This document shows, piece after piece, positions 26,407 through 35,015 of a stretch of 64,000 bases of DNA. The translations under genes and the position numbers were made by a program. Every line of letters starts with the position of its first letter. Within the stretch, counting starts at the first letter, position 1. Source of the stretch: Prevotella sp. (GTDB taxonomy: Bacteria > Bacteroidota > Bacteroidia > Bacteroidales > Bacteroidaceae); assembly GCA_022771625.1 (NCBI GenBank), contig JALFCW010000082.1:1-64000 (forward strand). Direction: 5' to 3'. A model generated the notes under the pieces. The model was not told where the DNA came from. It searched no databases and saw only the letters and a program-made list of their open reading frames with translations.

Positions 26407-27880
26407 AAGAATCGAAATCTTTATTCTGTCTTTTGCCTTTGCGGTCGAATCCACCTTTGCGGTCGAATCCACCCTTGCCTTTACGGTCAAATCCACCTTT
26501 GCGGTCGAAAGACTTTCTTCCACGTTCTTTGTCATCGTCGTTGTTACGTCGGCGCGGGCGCTTGTCCTCGCTGTTGAGCACATCGTGTCGATGGAACTTG
26601 AATGAGCGTATGTCGCCCTCTTCATTTTCCTCCGTCTCAGAGAGTCTCTTTTTAAACTCGCGTTCTTTCTTGAATCTGTGCTTTTCGCGCATGAGTTTTT
26701 TCTCTTCGTCAGTTTTCACGATACCGCCTTCAGAGCGGAAGTCGCGCAATTTTCCGTCGAATATCTGATACTTGCGGAATTCACATTCTAGCGAACCATT
26801 ATAAAGAGGTGTCTTGAGCGATGGTTTCAGTCCTATCTGTTCAAAACATTCCTCTCGATAGCTCAGTATCCATGCGTCGTTGTTGAGGAACTGGTGCTTG
26901 AGCCTTTCCCCTATCATCTTGTATGTGCCCAGAAGGTCGGGTGTTGAGATACGCTCGCCATAGGGAGGATTGGTGACGATGATACTCTTCTCTTTCGGCT
27001 GAGTGAAGTCCTTGAAGTCGGCTTGAGCCACAGTGATGTCTTTGCTCAGTCCTGCCGCCTTCACGTTCATGTTGGCAGTATTTACCGCCTTCATGTCGAT
27101 GTCATAACCATAGATATGGTGGTTGAACTCTCGTTCCTGAGAGTCGTCGTTGTATATCTCGTCGAAGAGGTCCTTGTCGAAGTCGGGCCATTTTTCAAAT
27201 GCAAATTCCTTGCGGAACAGTCCTGGAGCCATGTTGCGTGCGATGAGTGCCGCCTCGATGAGCAGAGTGCCCGAACCGCACATTGGGTCGATGAAGTCGG
27301 TTTCGCCCTGCCATCCGGTCATGAGTATCATTCCGGCTGCAAGAACCTCGTTGAGTGGTGCCTCCACGCTTTCCTGTCGATAGCCACGGCGATGCAGGCT
27401 CTCTCCGCTGGAGTCGAGCGAAAGAGTGCATTTGTCTTCAGCCACATGTATGTTTAGGCGTATGTCGGGGTTGGCTACACTGATATTCGGGCGTTGGCCT
27501 GTCTTTTCGCGGAATTGGTCAACGATGGCATCCTTAACCTTGTAGGCAACAAACTTAGAGTGTCGGAATTCGTCGGAGAAAACCACGGCATCCACAGCGA
27601 ATGTCTTGTTGTTGTCGAGGTACTCCGTCCAATCCACCTTTTTAATCTCCTCATACACATCATCGGCCGACTTGGCCTTGAAGTGAGTGATGGGTTTTAA
27701 TATCCTGATTGCAGTGTGCAGTTGGAAGTTGGCGCGATACATCAACTCCTTGTTTCCCGTAAATGACACCATGCGTCGTCCAATCTGCACGTCATTGGCG
27801 CCCAATTGTGTCAATTCCTTCGCCAATACAGGTTCCAGTCCCATGAATGTTTTGGCGATCAATTCAAATTCTTTTTCCAT
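26396..27880 (-). CDS. THUMP-domain class I RNA methyltransferase (RlmL N-terminal type)
   Basis: This 494-residue protein has an N-terminal THUMP region (LIAKTFMGLEPVLAKEL near the start) and a Rossmann methyltransferase domain with DPMCGSGTLLIEAALI near 195 and the catalytic motif IVTNPPYGERI near 300. It matches the family that makes m2G in 23S rRNA (RlmL, YcbY N-terminal half). The C-terminal 90 residues are a highly charged extension with repeats of Lys-Gly-Gly-Phe-Asp-Arg-Lys-Gly, an RGG-like RNA-binding tail. The promoter at 27984-27954 and the overlap with the peptidase gene suggest a two-gene transcript. Confidence 0.9.
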   Translation of the reverse strand: MEKEFELIAKTFMGLEPVLAKELTQLGANDVQIGRRMVSFTGNKELMYRANFQLHTAIRILKPITHFKAKSADDVYEEIKKVDWTEYLDNNKTFAVDAVVFSDEFRHSKFVAYKVKDAIVDQFREKTGQRPNISVANPDIRLNIHVAEDKCTLSLDSSGESLHRRGYRQESVEAPLNEVLAAGMILMTGWQGETDFIDPMCGSGTLLIEAALIARNMAPGLFRKEFAFEKWPDFDKDLFDEIYNDDSQEREFNHHIYGYDIDMKAVNTANMNVKAAGLSKDITVAQADFKDFTQPKEKSIIVTNPPYGERISTPDLLGTYKMIGERLKHQFLNNDAWILSYREECFEQIGLKPSLKTPLYNGSLECEFRKYQIFDGKLRDFRSEGGIVKTDEEKKLMREKHRFKKEREFKKRLSETEENEEGDIRSFKFHRHDVLNSEDKRPRRRNNDDDKERGRKSFDRKGGFDRKGKGGFDRKGGFDRKGKRQNKDFDSYDD

Positions 27881-27953
27881 TTATGTTTATTAAATCATTA
27901 AATTCCCAATTCAATATACCTCCATTTCAGTTGAAAATCTCAATATTTGGGTA

Positions 27954-27984
27954 CAAAGTTACTCAATTTCATAGAAAATCCAAA
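27954..27984 (-). promoter_or_regulatory. Promoter of the THUMP methyltransferase gene
   Basis: On the minus strand TTTG (27984-27981) is followed after 19 bases by TAACTTTG (27961-27954). The start codon is at 27880, giving a leader of about 65 bases. Confidence 0.65.
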
Positions 27985-28024
27985 AAAAAATTCCGTTTTT
28001 TTCCACTATTACAAAAATATTTTG

Positions 28025-28033
28025 TATTTTTGC
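28025..28033 (+). promoter_or_regulatory. -7 box of the histidine kinase gene
   Basis: TATTTTTGC matches the -7 consensus, 33 bases before the ATG at 28066. It diverges from the methyltransferase promoter 41 bases away. The -33 region is T-rich without a clear TTTG. Confidence 0.5.
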
Positions 28034-28065
28034 CCCTTGAAATTACCAAATTAATCACTTATAGC

Positions 28066-29328
28066 ATGTTATTATATAATAACTTTACATATATAGGCAT
28101 TCAGAGCGACACCACGTTGATTGCGTTCATCGGGGCTGTAATGTTGTTGTTTTTTCTTGTGGGTGCACTCTTCTATCAGTGGCGCGACCGCAAGAGAACC
28201 GAAGAGGAAATGGTACATCTCGGCTCGCTCCACAAGCATGGAGTGGAGCACGAGTTGGTGTTGAAGGCAATGAAATTGGCGACATGGCGACTGGATGTGC
28301 CCACCATGACAATCACCTACGACAGTGACTTCCGTGCCCGTGCCGACGTGTTGACTCCACCGCCGGGATGCCCGTTTGAGGTAATTATGCAATCTGTCAA
28401 TTCGAGTGATGTTGACAGGGTGAGGGCAGGACTGATAGATCTTTGCAAGGGCGTGAAGACTGAATACCATGAGCAGTATCGAGTCAAGACACCACATGTT
28501 GACAGTGAATATTGGGCCGACAGCTATGCCACGATTGCCGAGAGCGACACCACGGGAGTACCTCTTGTAATAGTGGGTGCAACCAGTTGTATAGATGATG
28601 TGAAGCGTATGGAACAAGACCTTGTTGACGCGCGTAACAAGGCCGAGGAAAGCGACCGACTGAAGACATCGTTCATCGATAATATCAGTCATGAGGTGCG
28701 CACACCGCTGAATGCTATCGTGGGATTCTCTGACATACTGCCCACTGTCACCGACCCCAACGAGCGCGACGGACTAATCTCCATCATCAAGGAGAATAAC
28801 CAGAAGCTGCTCAATATCTTTGAGGATATGATGACCATCTCAAAGGCAGAGGCATCTGACGACAAGACGAAGATGAATATATCCGATTTTGATGTCATGC
28901 CAATGCTGCATGAGGTGGTGGAGAAATTCTGCAAAAAGAATCTCAACCCGAATGTCTCCATTAATTGTGATGTCAGCAAGGAGAAGTTTAAGATACATTC
29001 CGATTATAGTAGATTGCGCGAGATAATCGAGAACTTTATGTCCAATGCACTCAAGTTTACTGACAGAGGTTCCATAGCCATCACATTCGAGCAATTGGAA
29101 AACGGACATGTGCGCATCAGTGTGTCGGATACAGGAAAGGGAATCCCCGAAGAGGCGCACGACAGAATCTTCGACCGTTTCTTCAAACTGGATGAGTTTG
29201 TGCAGGGAGCAGGACTCGGACTTTCCGTGTGCCGTTCTTATGCTTTTAGTCTCGGCGGAACCGTCGGAGTGCGCTCGAGAGTGGGCGAAGGCTCCACTTT
29301 TTGGGTGGAAATTCCTGCCGTTTTGTAA
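28066..29328 (+). CDS. Membrane-anchored sensor histidine kinase
   Basis: The start is the ATG at 28066 (420 aa), because a -7 box lies inside the longer frame. One membrane segment at about residues 15-38 (IAFIGAVMLLFFLVGALF) is followed by a PAS-like region (about 65-185). Then come a HisKA domain with the phospho-accepting His in FIDNISHEVRTPLN (about 210) and a HATPase domain with NALKFTD, DTGKGIP and GAGLGLSVC. It would autophosphorylate and pass phosphate to a response regulator that is not adjacent. The gene stands alone between the rRNA methyltransferase and phosphate transporter genes. Confidence 0.93.
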   Translation: MLLYNNFTYIGIQSDTTLIAFIGAVMLLFFLVGALFYQWRDRKRTEEEMVHLGSLHKHGVEHELVLKAMKLATWRLDVPTMTITYDSDFRARADVLTPPPGCPFEVIMQSVNSSDVDRVRAGLIDLCKGVKTEYHEQYRVKTPHVDSEYWADSYATIAESDTTGVPLVIVGATSCIDDVKRMEQDLVDARNKAEESDRLKTSFIDNISHEVRTPLNAIVGFSDILPTVTDPNERDGLISIIKENNQKLLNIFEDMMTISKAEASDDKTKMNISDFDVMPMLHEVVEKFCKKNLNPNVSINCDVSKEKFKIHSDYSRLREIIENFMSNALKFTDRGSIAITFEQLENGHVRISVSDTGKGIPEEAHDRIFDRFFKLDEFVQGAGLGLSVCRSYAFSLGGTVGVRSRVGEGSTFWVEIPAVL

Positions 29329-29378
29329 ATGTAACAGAATTGAAACATGTATTTTACGGAGTTGTAATATACATTGCC

Positions 29379-29387
29379 TAATTTTGC
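29379..29387 (+). promoter_or_regulatory. -7 box of the phosphate transporter gene
   Basis: TAATTTTGC lies 33 bases before the ATG at 29421. A GTTG near 29361 may be a weak -33 element. Confidence 0.55.
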
Positions 29388-29420
29388 AGCGCAAAACAAT
29401 AAATGCAAGATTAGGTTTTT

Positions 29421-31667
29421 ATGGAAACGTTTTATTTACTGATTGTGGTCTTCCTGCTCGTATTGGCAGTGTTCGACCTTTTTGTGGGAGTGAGCAACGA
29501 TGCCGTCAACTTCCTCAATTCCGCCATTGGAGCTAAGGTGGCGAAGTTCAAGACAGTTATGTTCGTAGCCTCCTTTGGAGTGGTCATTGGTGCCATGATG
29601 AGTGCAGGAATGATGGATGTGGCGCGTCACGGCATCATGCAGCCCGAGAATTATTCATTTCATGAGGTGATGACAATCTTCCTCGCTGTGATGGTCACCG
29701 ACGTGATTGTGCTCGACATGTTCAACACGCTTGGTTTGCCTACATCCACCACCGTGTCGCTCGTGTTTGAGCTCCTTGGAGGTACATTCATCCTTGCCCT
29801 CTTGAAAATGAATGCCGACGGAAGTCTCACTTTCGACCAGTTGCTCAATTCCGACAAGGCCCTGAGTGTCATCATTGCCATCTTTGTCAGTGTGGCTATT
29901 GCCTTCTTCTTCGGAGTGATAGTGCAGTGGATTGCGCGAGTGGTGTTCACATTTAGCTACAACCGCCATCTCAAATATACTATTGCCATCTTCGGTGGTA
30001 TAGCTTTCACAATCCTGGCCTACTTTATATTTATAAAAGGTCTGTCTAAGTCTCCGTTTATCGAGGACGTCACAAAATCATGGATCAAGACCAATACTCC
30101 CATGCTCATGGGCATTACTTTCGTCATTTCCACCATATTGATGGAGATTATCCACCTTCTCAAGGTTAATGTGTTCAAGTTGGTTGTGATGATGGGTACA
30201 TTCGCCCTTGCCATGGCTTTTGCCGGCAATGACCTTGTCAACTTCATCGGTGTTCCTATGGCTGGTCTCGACTCGTTCCTTGATTTCACCTCCAATGGCA
30301 CAGGCAACGACGACACCTTCATGATGACCTCGCTCATGACCTCGGCCAAGACTCCGATACTCTATCTTATGATAGCCGGTGCGATAATGATTTTCGCTAT
30401 GGTTACCTCCAAGAAAGCCCAGAATGTGGTTAAGACCAGTGTCGATCTCTCCCGTCAGGACGAGGGCGACGAGATGTTCGGAAGCTCGCGTGCCGCACGC
30501 AGTATCGTGAGAGGCTCTCAGGATGCAGGCGAGTTTGTTACAAAGGTTATCCCCAGTGGATTCTTCAAGTGGATTGACACACGTTTCCGTAAGGAGGATG
30601 CCATCCTTGCCGACGGTGCCGCCTTCGACGTTGTTCGTGCTGCCGTCAACCTCGTTTTGGCATCAGTGCTGATAGTTATCGGTACCACATATAAGTTGCC
30701 GCTCTCAACCACCTACGTCACCTTCATGGTGGCAATGGGTACATCTCTTGCCGACCGTGCATGGAGCCGTGAGAGTGCAGTGTTCCGCGTCACTGGAGTG
30801 CTCTCCGTAATCGGTGGATGGTTTATCACCGCCGGTGTGGCCTTCGGTATATGTGCCATCGTATGTCTCGTTATGTATATTGGTGGATTTGTTGCGATGT
30901 TCGCCTTCATGGCACTTGTGGTATTCCTGCTCATACGTAGTAATATAATGTATAAGAACAAGAAGGCTGGCGAGAAGAACGACGATGTGTTCCGTCTGAT
31001 GATGCGCACCAAGGATCCCGAGATTGTGCTCGACCTGTTGATGAAGCACGTAAGACGCACCCAGACCTTCGTCTGCAAATTCGCCCTGTGCAAATATAAC
31101 AAGATTCTTGATTCTCTTGTCTCCGAGGACCATCGCGCCATGTCGAAGTTGCTCAAGGAACTCAAGGGTGAGCAGGTGGAACTCAAGAAATACCGCCGCA
31201 AGGAGTTGCTCGCACTTCGTCGTGTGCCTCAGAACGTAGCCTTGGAGCGCAACACATGGTATCACCTCGGTATCAACAGCGACCAGCAGTATATCTACTG
31301 TCTGCGCCGTATGCTCGACCCAATCAAGGAGCATGTGGATAACAACTTCAATCCTATGCCCGACAATCTTGTCAAGGAGTTCGACCCCGTGCGCGAAAAG
31401 ATAGCCGACCTTATGAAGCGTACCTCCGCAATGCTCAGCACTGGTCGTTTCGACGAATACGACGAGGTATTGGCACAGGCAGAGGAGCTCAAGGACCGTC
31501 TCTCGTCAGTGCGCAAGCACCACTACGACCGCATGCAGAAGGGTGGTGACACCAGTACGCTGAAGATCGACCTCGTGTATATCAATATTCTGCAGGAGAG
31601 TCAGGAGCTCTTGAGCATCATGCGCCATCAGCTCAGGGCAGGAAACAGATTCTATGGTAATAATTGA
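29421..31667 (+). CDS. Pit-family inorganic phosphate transporter with C-terminal cytoplasmic domain
   Basis: This 748-residue protein has the two Pit repeats of the PiT/SLC20 family: GVSNDAVNFLNSAIG near residue 24 and the matching GNDLVNFIGVPMAG near 270. The TLGLPTSTTVSL and TYKLPLSTTYVTFMVAMG segments are also present. About twelve membrane spans run to residue 510. The last 230 residues are soluble and helical (LLMKHVRRTQTFVCKFA, then the SVRKHHYDRMQKG region), resembling a PhoU-like regulatory extension that is common in Bacteroidota members. It would import phosphate with H+ or Na+. Confidence 0.9.
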   Translation: METFYLLIVVFLLVLAVFDLFVGVSNDAVNFLNSAIGAKVAKFKTVMFVASFGVVIGAMMSAGMMDVARHGIMQPENYSFHEVMTIFLAVMVTDVIVLDMFNTLGLPTSTTVSLVFELLGGTFILALLKMNADGSLTFDQLLNSDKALSVIIAIFVSVAIAFFFGVIVQWIARVVFTFSYNRHLKYTIAIFGGIAFTILAYFIFIKGLSKSPFIEDVTKSWIKTNTPMLMGITFVISTILMEIIHLLKVNVFKLVVMMGTFALAMAFAGNDLVNFIGVPMAGLDSFLDFTSNGTGNDDTFMMTSLMTSAKTPILYLMIAGAIMIFAMVTSKKAQNVVKTSVDLSRQDEGDEMFGSSRAARSIVRGSQDAGEFVTKVIPSGFFKWIDTRFRKEDAILADGAAFDVVRAAVNLVLASVLIVIGTTYKLPLSTTYVTFMVAMGTSLADRAWSRESAVFRVTGVLSVIGGWFITAGVAFGICAIVCLVMYIGGFVAMFAFMALVVFLLIRSNIMYKNKKAGEKNDDVFRLMMRTKDPEIVLDLLMKHVRRTQTFVCKFALCKYNKILDSLVSEDHRAMSKLLKELKGEQVELKKYRRKELLALRRVPQNVALERNTWYHLGINSDQQYIYCLRRMLDPIKEHVDNNFNPMPDNLVKEFDPVREKIADLMKRTSAMLSTGRFDEYDEVLAQAEELKDRLSSVRKHHYDRMQKGGDTSTLKIDLVYINILQESQELLSIMRHQLRAGNRFYGNN

Positions 31668-31675
31668 TTGTTTTC

Positions 31676-31745
31676 AAGTTAACAAATTAACAAGTTAACA
31701 AATTAACAAGTTGACGGGTTGCAAGCTCGTCAACTTGTTTGCTTT
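31676..31745 (+). terminator. Hairpin terminator plus AACAAATT array after the Pit gene
   Basis: Tandem AAGTTAACAAATTAAC units are followed by a 12-bp perfect stem, AACAAGTTGACG at 31705-31716 with its complement at 31728-31739, then TTTGCTTT. This could stop transcription of the Pit gene. Confidence 0.65.
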
Positions 31746-31853
31746 ATGTTCAATTTTTCCCATGCAATAGTCAAAAAGTGCTATAAAACTTTATTATTAT
31801 AATAAGGAGAAATAAAATAGGTTAAAAGATTTCTTTATTTGAGAAATATTATA

Positions 31854-31862
31854 TAACTTTGC
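31854..31862 (+). promoter_or_regulatory. -7 box before the ATP-grasp/HAD gene
   Basis: TAACTTTGC lies 34 bases before the ATG at 31897. A convincing -33 TTTG at the right distance is not seen. Confidence 0.5.
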
Positions 31863-31896
31863 GCCCAACTACAAAACAAGGCAGTGCACTGATACT

Positions 31897-33432
31897 ATGA
31901 TAGTGGCTATAAAAAGGGCAAAGAGGTTCTCGCCAAACTCCGAGGATAAGGATGCCCGTATATTGAATAGTTTATGCGACCTGCTACGACAAAGCGGGTT
32001 TGACATCAGAATCGTGGATGAAGATGATTTCTGTCTTCAGAAAGATGCTGAGGCATATATCTCTATGGCTCGTTCCGATAAGGCTTTGGTGGAATTGGAT
32101 GCATCCAAAGTGCCGGTGATAAACACTGTGCGCTCGGTGTTTCTATACTGCCAGAACCGTGGACTCCAAACTGCTCATCTTGCTGCCTGTGGTTTTAATG
32201 TGCCCGAGCCAAAGGGTAAGGACGGCTATTGGGTGAAGAAAGCCTACGGCTATTCTGAGTGTGAGGATGATGTGGTGTTCGCACCTGATGAGGAGGCGTG
32301 CAAGGCTGCTAAGGCGGCAATGAGTGAGCGTGGTGTAAAGCCTTATGTTTGTGCTCATGTCAAGGGCGACCTTGTCAAATTCTATGGAGTAAGCGACACT
32401 CCTTTCTTCCGTTTCTATTATCCCGATGACGATGGAGAAATGAAGTTCTCCAACAACGGGCATAACGGAGTGCCCAAGCATACTCCCTTCGATGAATACG
32501 ATTTCATGTATGAGGCCAATGCTGTGGCTAATTCCCTTGATCTCGACTTCTATGGTGGCGACTGCATCATTCGCGACGACGGTGAGAGGGTGTATATAGA
32601 TGTCAACGACTGGCCAAGTTATTCGCGTTGCTATAAGGAGGCCGCCGAATATATGGCAATCAAGGTGATCAAGGCTGTGCATCACGGCAACATCGACCTG
32701 TTGCGCGAGCGAATAGAAAACGGTTATTATGAGGCTGTCATCTTCGACTATGGCGGCACTCTTGATTCCGACGGAATGCATTGGGGCAAGCGTATATGGC
32801 ATGCCTATCAGAAGAATGGAGTGCCTGTGGATGAACCTCTCTTCCGCGATGCCTATGTTCATGCCGAGCGCACACTGGCCAAGAACCCGATAATCCAGGG
32901 CAATGACGATTTCACTGAGACACTTCGGAAGAAGTTGACCATCGAACTCGAATATATACAGGAGCGCATTGAAGGGTTCAATCCCGACGAGTGGCTCGAC
33001 GACATCCTCGACACACTGATAGAGGCCACCGAGGAATCCACAAATCTTTCCAATGAGGTGATGAGAGAACTCTTTGGCGATTATGTCAAGAAGGGCAAGA
33101 CCATCCTCGTAAGCAATTTCTATGGAAATGTAAATGCAGTGCTCAGTCAGTTTGGGCTCGACGATAGTTTCAGTCAGGTGATTGAGTCGGCTGTAGTGGG
33201 AGTGCGCAAGCCCGATCCCGAGATATGGCGCATGGGCCTGAGGGCGATAGGAGTAAGCGACCCCTCTAAGGCGCTCGTCATTGGTGACAGTTACGACAAG
33301 GACATCATTCCTGCCCATGAGATTGGTTGCGACACCCTTTGGTTTATGGGCGAGGGATGGACGCCGGTCATTCCTGATGGTGCCAAGGCCAACTGGGTGA
33401 TGACCTCGTGGTTTGACGTATATGAGCCATAG
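31897..33432 (+). CDS. ATP-grasp-like domain fused to a HAD phosphatase-like domain
   Basis: This 511-residue protein has two parts. Residues 1-275 look like an ATP-grasp enzyme: a Lys pair in GYWVKKAYGYSE (about 110), and a metal/phosphate site RVYIDVNDWPSYSR (about 231-244) that resembles the terminal Asp-Asn motif of inositol polyphosphate 5/6-kinases. Residues 280-511 are a HAD domain: motif I VIFDYGGTLD (about 284, with Gly at the usual second Asp), motif II ILVSNFYG, Lys in VRKPDPEIW and motif IV IGDSYDKD. It is followed by myo-inositol-phosphate synthase on the same strand. A role in making or dephosphorylating inositol phosphates is inferred from that neighbour only. Confidence 0.75.
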   Translation: MIVAIKRAKRFSPNSEDKDARILNSLCDLLRQSGFDIRIVDEDDFCLQKDAEAYISMARSDKALVELDASKVPVINTVRSVFLYCQNRGLQTAHLAACGFNVPEPKGKDGYWVKKAYGYSECEDDVVFAPDEEACKAAKAAMSERGVKPYVCAHVKGDLVKFYGVSDTPFFRFYYPDDDGEMKFSNNGHNGVPKHTPFDEYDFMYEANAVANSLDLDFYGGDCIIRDDGERVYIDVNDWPSYSRCYKEAAEYMAIKVIKAVHHGNIDLLRERIENGYYEAVIFDYGGTLDSDGMHWGKRIWHAYQKNGVPVDEPLFRDAYVHAERTLAKNPIIQGNDDFTETLRKKLTIELEYIQERIEGFNPDEWLDDILDTLIEATEESTNLSNEVMRELFGDYVKKGKTILVSNFYGNVNAVLSQFGLDDSFSQVIESAVVGVRKPDPEIWRMGLRAIGVSDPSKALVIGDSYDKDIIPAHEIGCDTLWFMGEGWTPVIPDGAKANWVMTSWFDVYEP

Positions 33433-33502
33433 CATGATTGTTTTTAAACGTATATACCATAAAAAAGAAATATTGTTATAAACATTAAATAAATTAATTG
33501 TA

Positions 33503-34831
33503 ATGAAGCAAACTAATGTTAAGCCGGCAGACGGCAAATTAGGTATCATGGTTGTTGGTTGCGGAGCTGTAGCCACAACATTCATGACTGGTGTTCTTAT
33601 GACACGCCGCGGACTTGCAAAGCCCGTAGGATCCATGACTCAGTATGACAAAATCCGTATTGGTCGTGGTGATGACAAGAAATATCTGCCTTACGCAGAC
33701 ATCGTTCCAATGGCAAAACTCGACGACATCGTCTTCGGTTGCTGGGATGTTTATCCCCAGAACGCCTATCAGGCTGCTATGTATGCCGAGGTGCTCAAGG
33801 AGAAGGATATCAATCCGGTAAAGGACGAGCTCGAGGCCATCAAACCCATGAAGGCTGCCTTCGACAAGAACTACGCAAAGCGTCTTGATGGCGACAACGT
33901 GAAGGACTGCAAGACTCGCTGGGAGATGGTTGAGGCACTTCGTCAGGACATCCGCGACTTCAAGGAGAAGAACGGTTGCGCCCGTATCGTTGTGCTCTGG
34001 GCAGCATCTACCGAGATCTACGTACCCGTATGCGAGAAGGTTCACTATCATCTTGCCGACCTTGAGGCTGCCATGAAGGCCGACGACCGCGAGCATGTTG
34101 CTCCTTCTATGTGCTATGCCTATGCAGCCCTCACCGAGGGTGCTCCTTTCATCATGGGCGCCCCCAACACCACAGTGGATATCCCCGCTATGTGGGAGCT
34201 CGCCGACCAGACCAAGATGCCTATCGCTGGTAAGGACTTCAAGACTGGTCAGACCCTCGTCAAGAGCGGTTTCGCTCCTATCATCGGCACTCGTTGCCTC
34301 GGTCTCCACGGATGGTTCTCAACCAATATCCTCGGCAACCGCGACGGTCTCGTTCTCGATGAGCCAGCAAACTTCCACACCAAGGAGGTGAGCAAGCTCT
34401 CTACCCTCGAGACTATCCTAAAGCCTGAGATACAGCCCGACCTCTACGGACACGGCAACGACGAGGACACTCAGTATTATCACAAGGTGCGCATCAACTA
34501 CTATCCTCCACGCAACGACAACAAGGAGGGATGGGACAATATCGACATCTTCGGTTGGATGGGCTATCCTATGCAGATCAAGATCAACTTCCTCTGCCGC
34601 GACTCTATCCTTGCCGCTCCTCTCTGTCTCGACCTCTGCTTGCTGAGCGACCTCGCAGCACGCGCCGGACGATATGGCATTCAGCGTTTCCTCAGCTTCT
34701 TCCTCAAGGCTCCTATGCACGACTACACCCAGGGCGAGGAAGCTGTCAACCACCTCTATCAGCAATACACCATGCTGAAGAACGCCATCCGCGAGATGGG
34801 CGGCTATGAGGCTGACGAGGAAATTGACTAA
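33503..34831 (+). CDS. ino1: myo-Inositol-1-phosphate synthase
   Basis: The 442-residue enzyme converts glucose-6-phosphate to inositol-3-phosphate using NAD. The N-terminal Rossmann motif LGIMVVGCGAVATTFMTG (about 13-30), the VVLWAASTEIYV region near 160 and the active-site region PIAGKDFKTGQTLVKS (about 239-254) identify the family. Length fits the prokaryotic-eukaryotic MIPS group. In Bacteroides, MIPS feeds synthesis of inositol lipids, but no CDP-alcohol phosphatidyltransferase lies next to it here. The gene directly upstream is the ATP-grasp/HAD fusion, 70 bases away, with no clear separate promoter. Confidence 0.93.
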   Translation: MKQTNVKPADGKLGIMVVGCGAVATTFMTGVLMTRRGLAKPVGSMTQYDKIRIGRGDDKKYLPYADIVPMAKLDDIVFGCWDVYPQNAYQAAMYAEVLKEKDINPVKDELEAIKPMKAAFDKNYAKRLDGDNVKDCKTRWEMVEALRQDIRDFKEKNGCARIVVLWAASTEIYVPVCEKVHYHLADLEAAMKADDREHVAPSMCYAYAALTEGAPFIMGAPNTTVDIPAMWELADQTKMPIAGKDFKTGQTLVKSGFAPIIGTRCLGLHGWFSTNILGNRDGLVLDEPANFHTKEVSKLSTLETILKPEIQPDLYGHGNDEDTQYYHKVRINYYPPRNDNKEGWDNIDIFGWMGYPMQIKINFLCRDSILAAPLCLDLCLLSDLAARAGRYGIQRFLSFFLKAPMHDYTQGEEAVNHLYQQYTMLKNAIREMGGYEADEEID

Positions 34832-34863
34832 TTCAACTTTCTCAAGTAAGGGAAATATTTGGT

Positions 34864-34975
34864 AGTTAAGGAGTTAAGGAGTTAAGGAGTTAAGCCAAAT
34901 GTTGTTGCGCTTATATCCAATGCTCAATACTAATGGCTTAACTCCTTAACTCCTTAACTCCTTGACTCCTCAAAA
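34864..34975. repeat. GGAGTTAA array forming a long hairpin
   Basis: Four GGAGTTAA-type units at 34864-34895 are mirrored by units of TTAACTCC at 34935-34968, giving arms of about 28 bases around a 40-base loop. It separates ino1 from the DUF5686 gene and may act as a terminator. Confidence 0.8.
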
Positions 34976-35015
34976 GTTGAGTACATGCTAAAGTTAAATA
35001 ATAAATAATATCGGT

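Noticed and set aside
32143-33636. 497-codon minus-strand frame opposite the ATP-grasp/HAD gene
   Set aside because: Antisense shadow; the plus strand carries clear HAD and ATP-grasp motifs and ordinary gene spacing.
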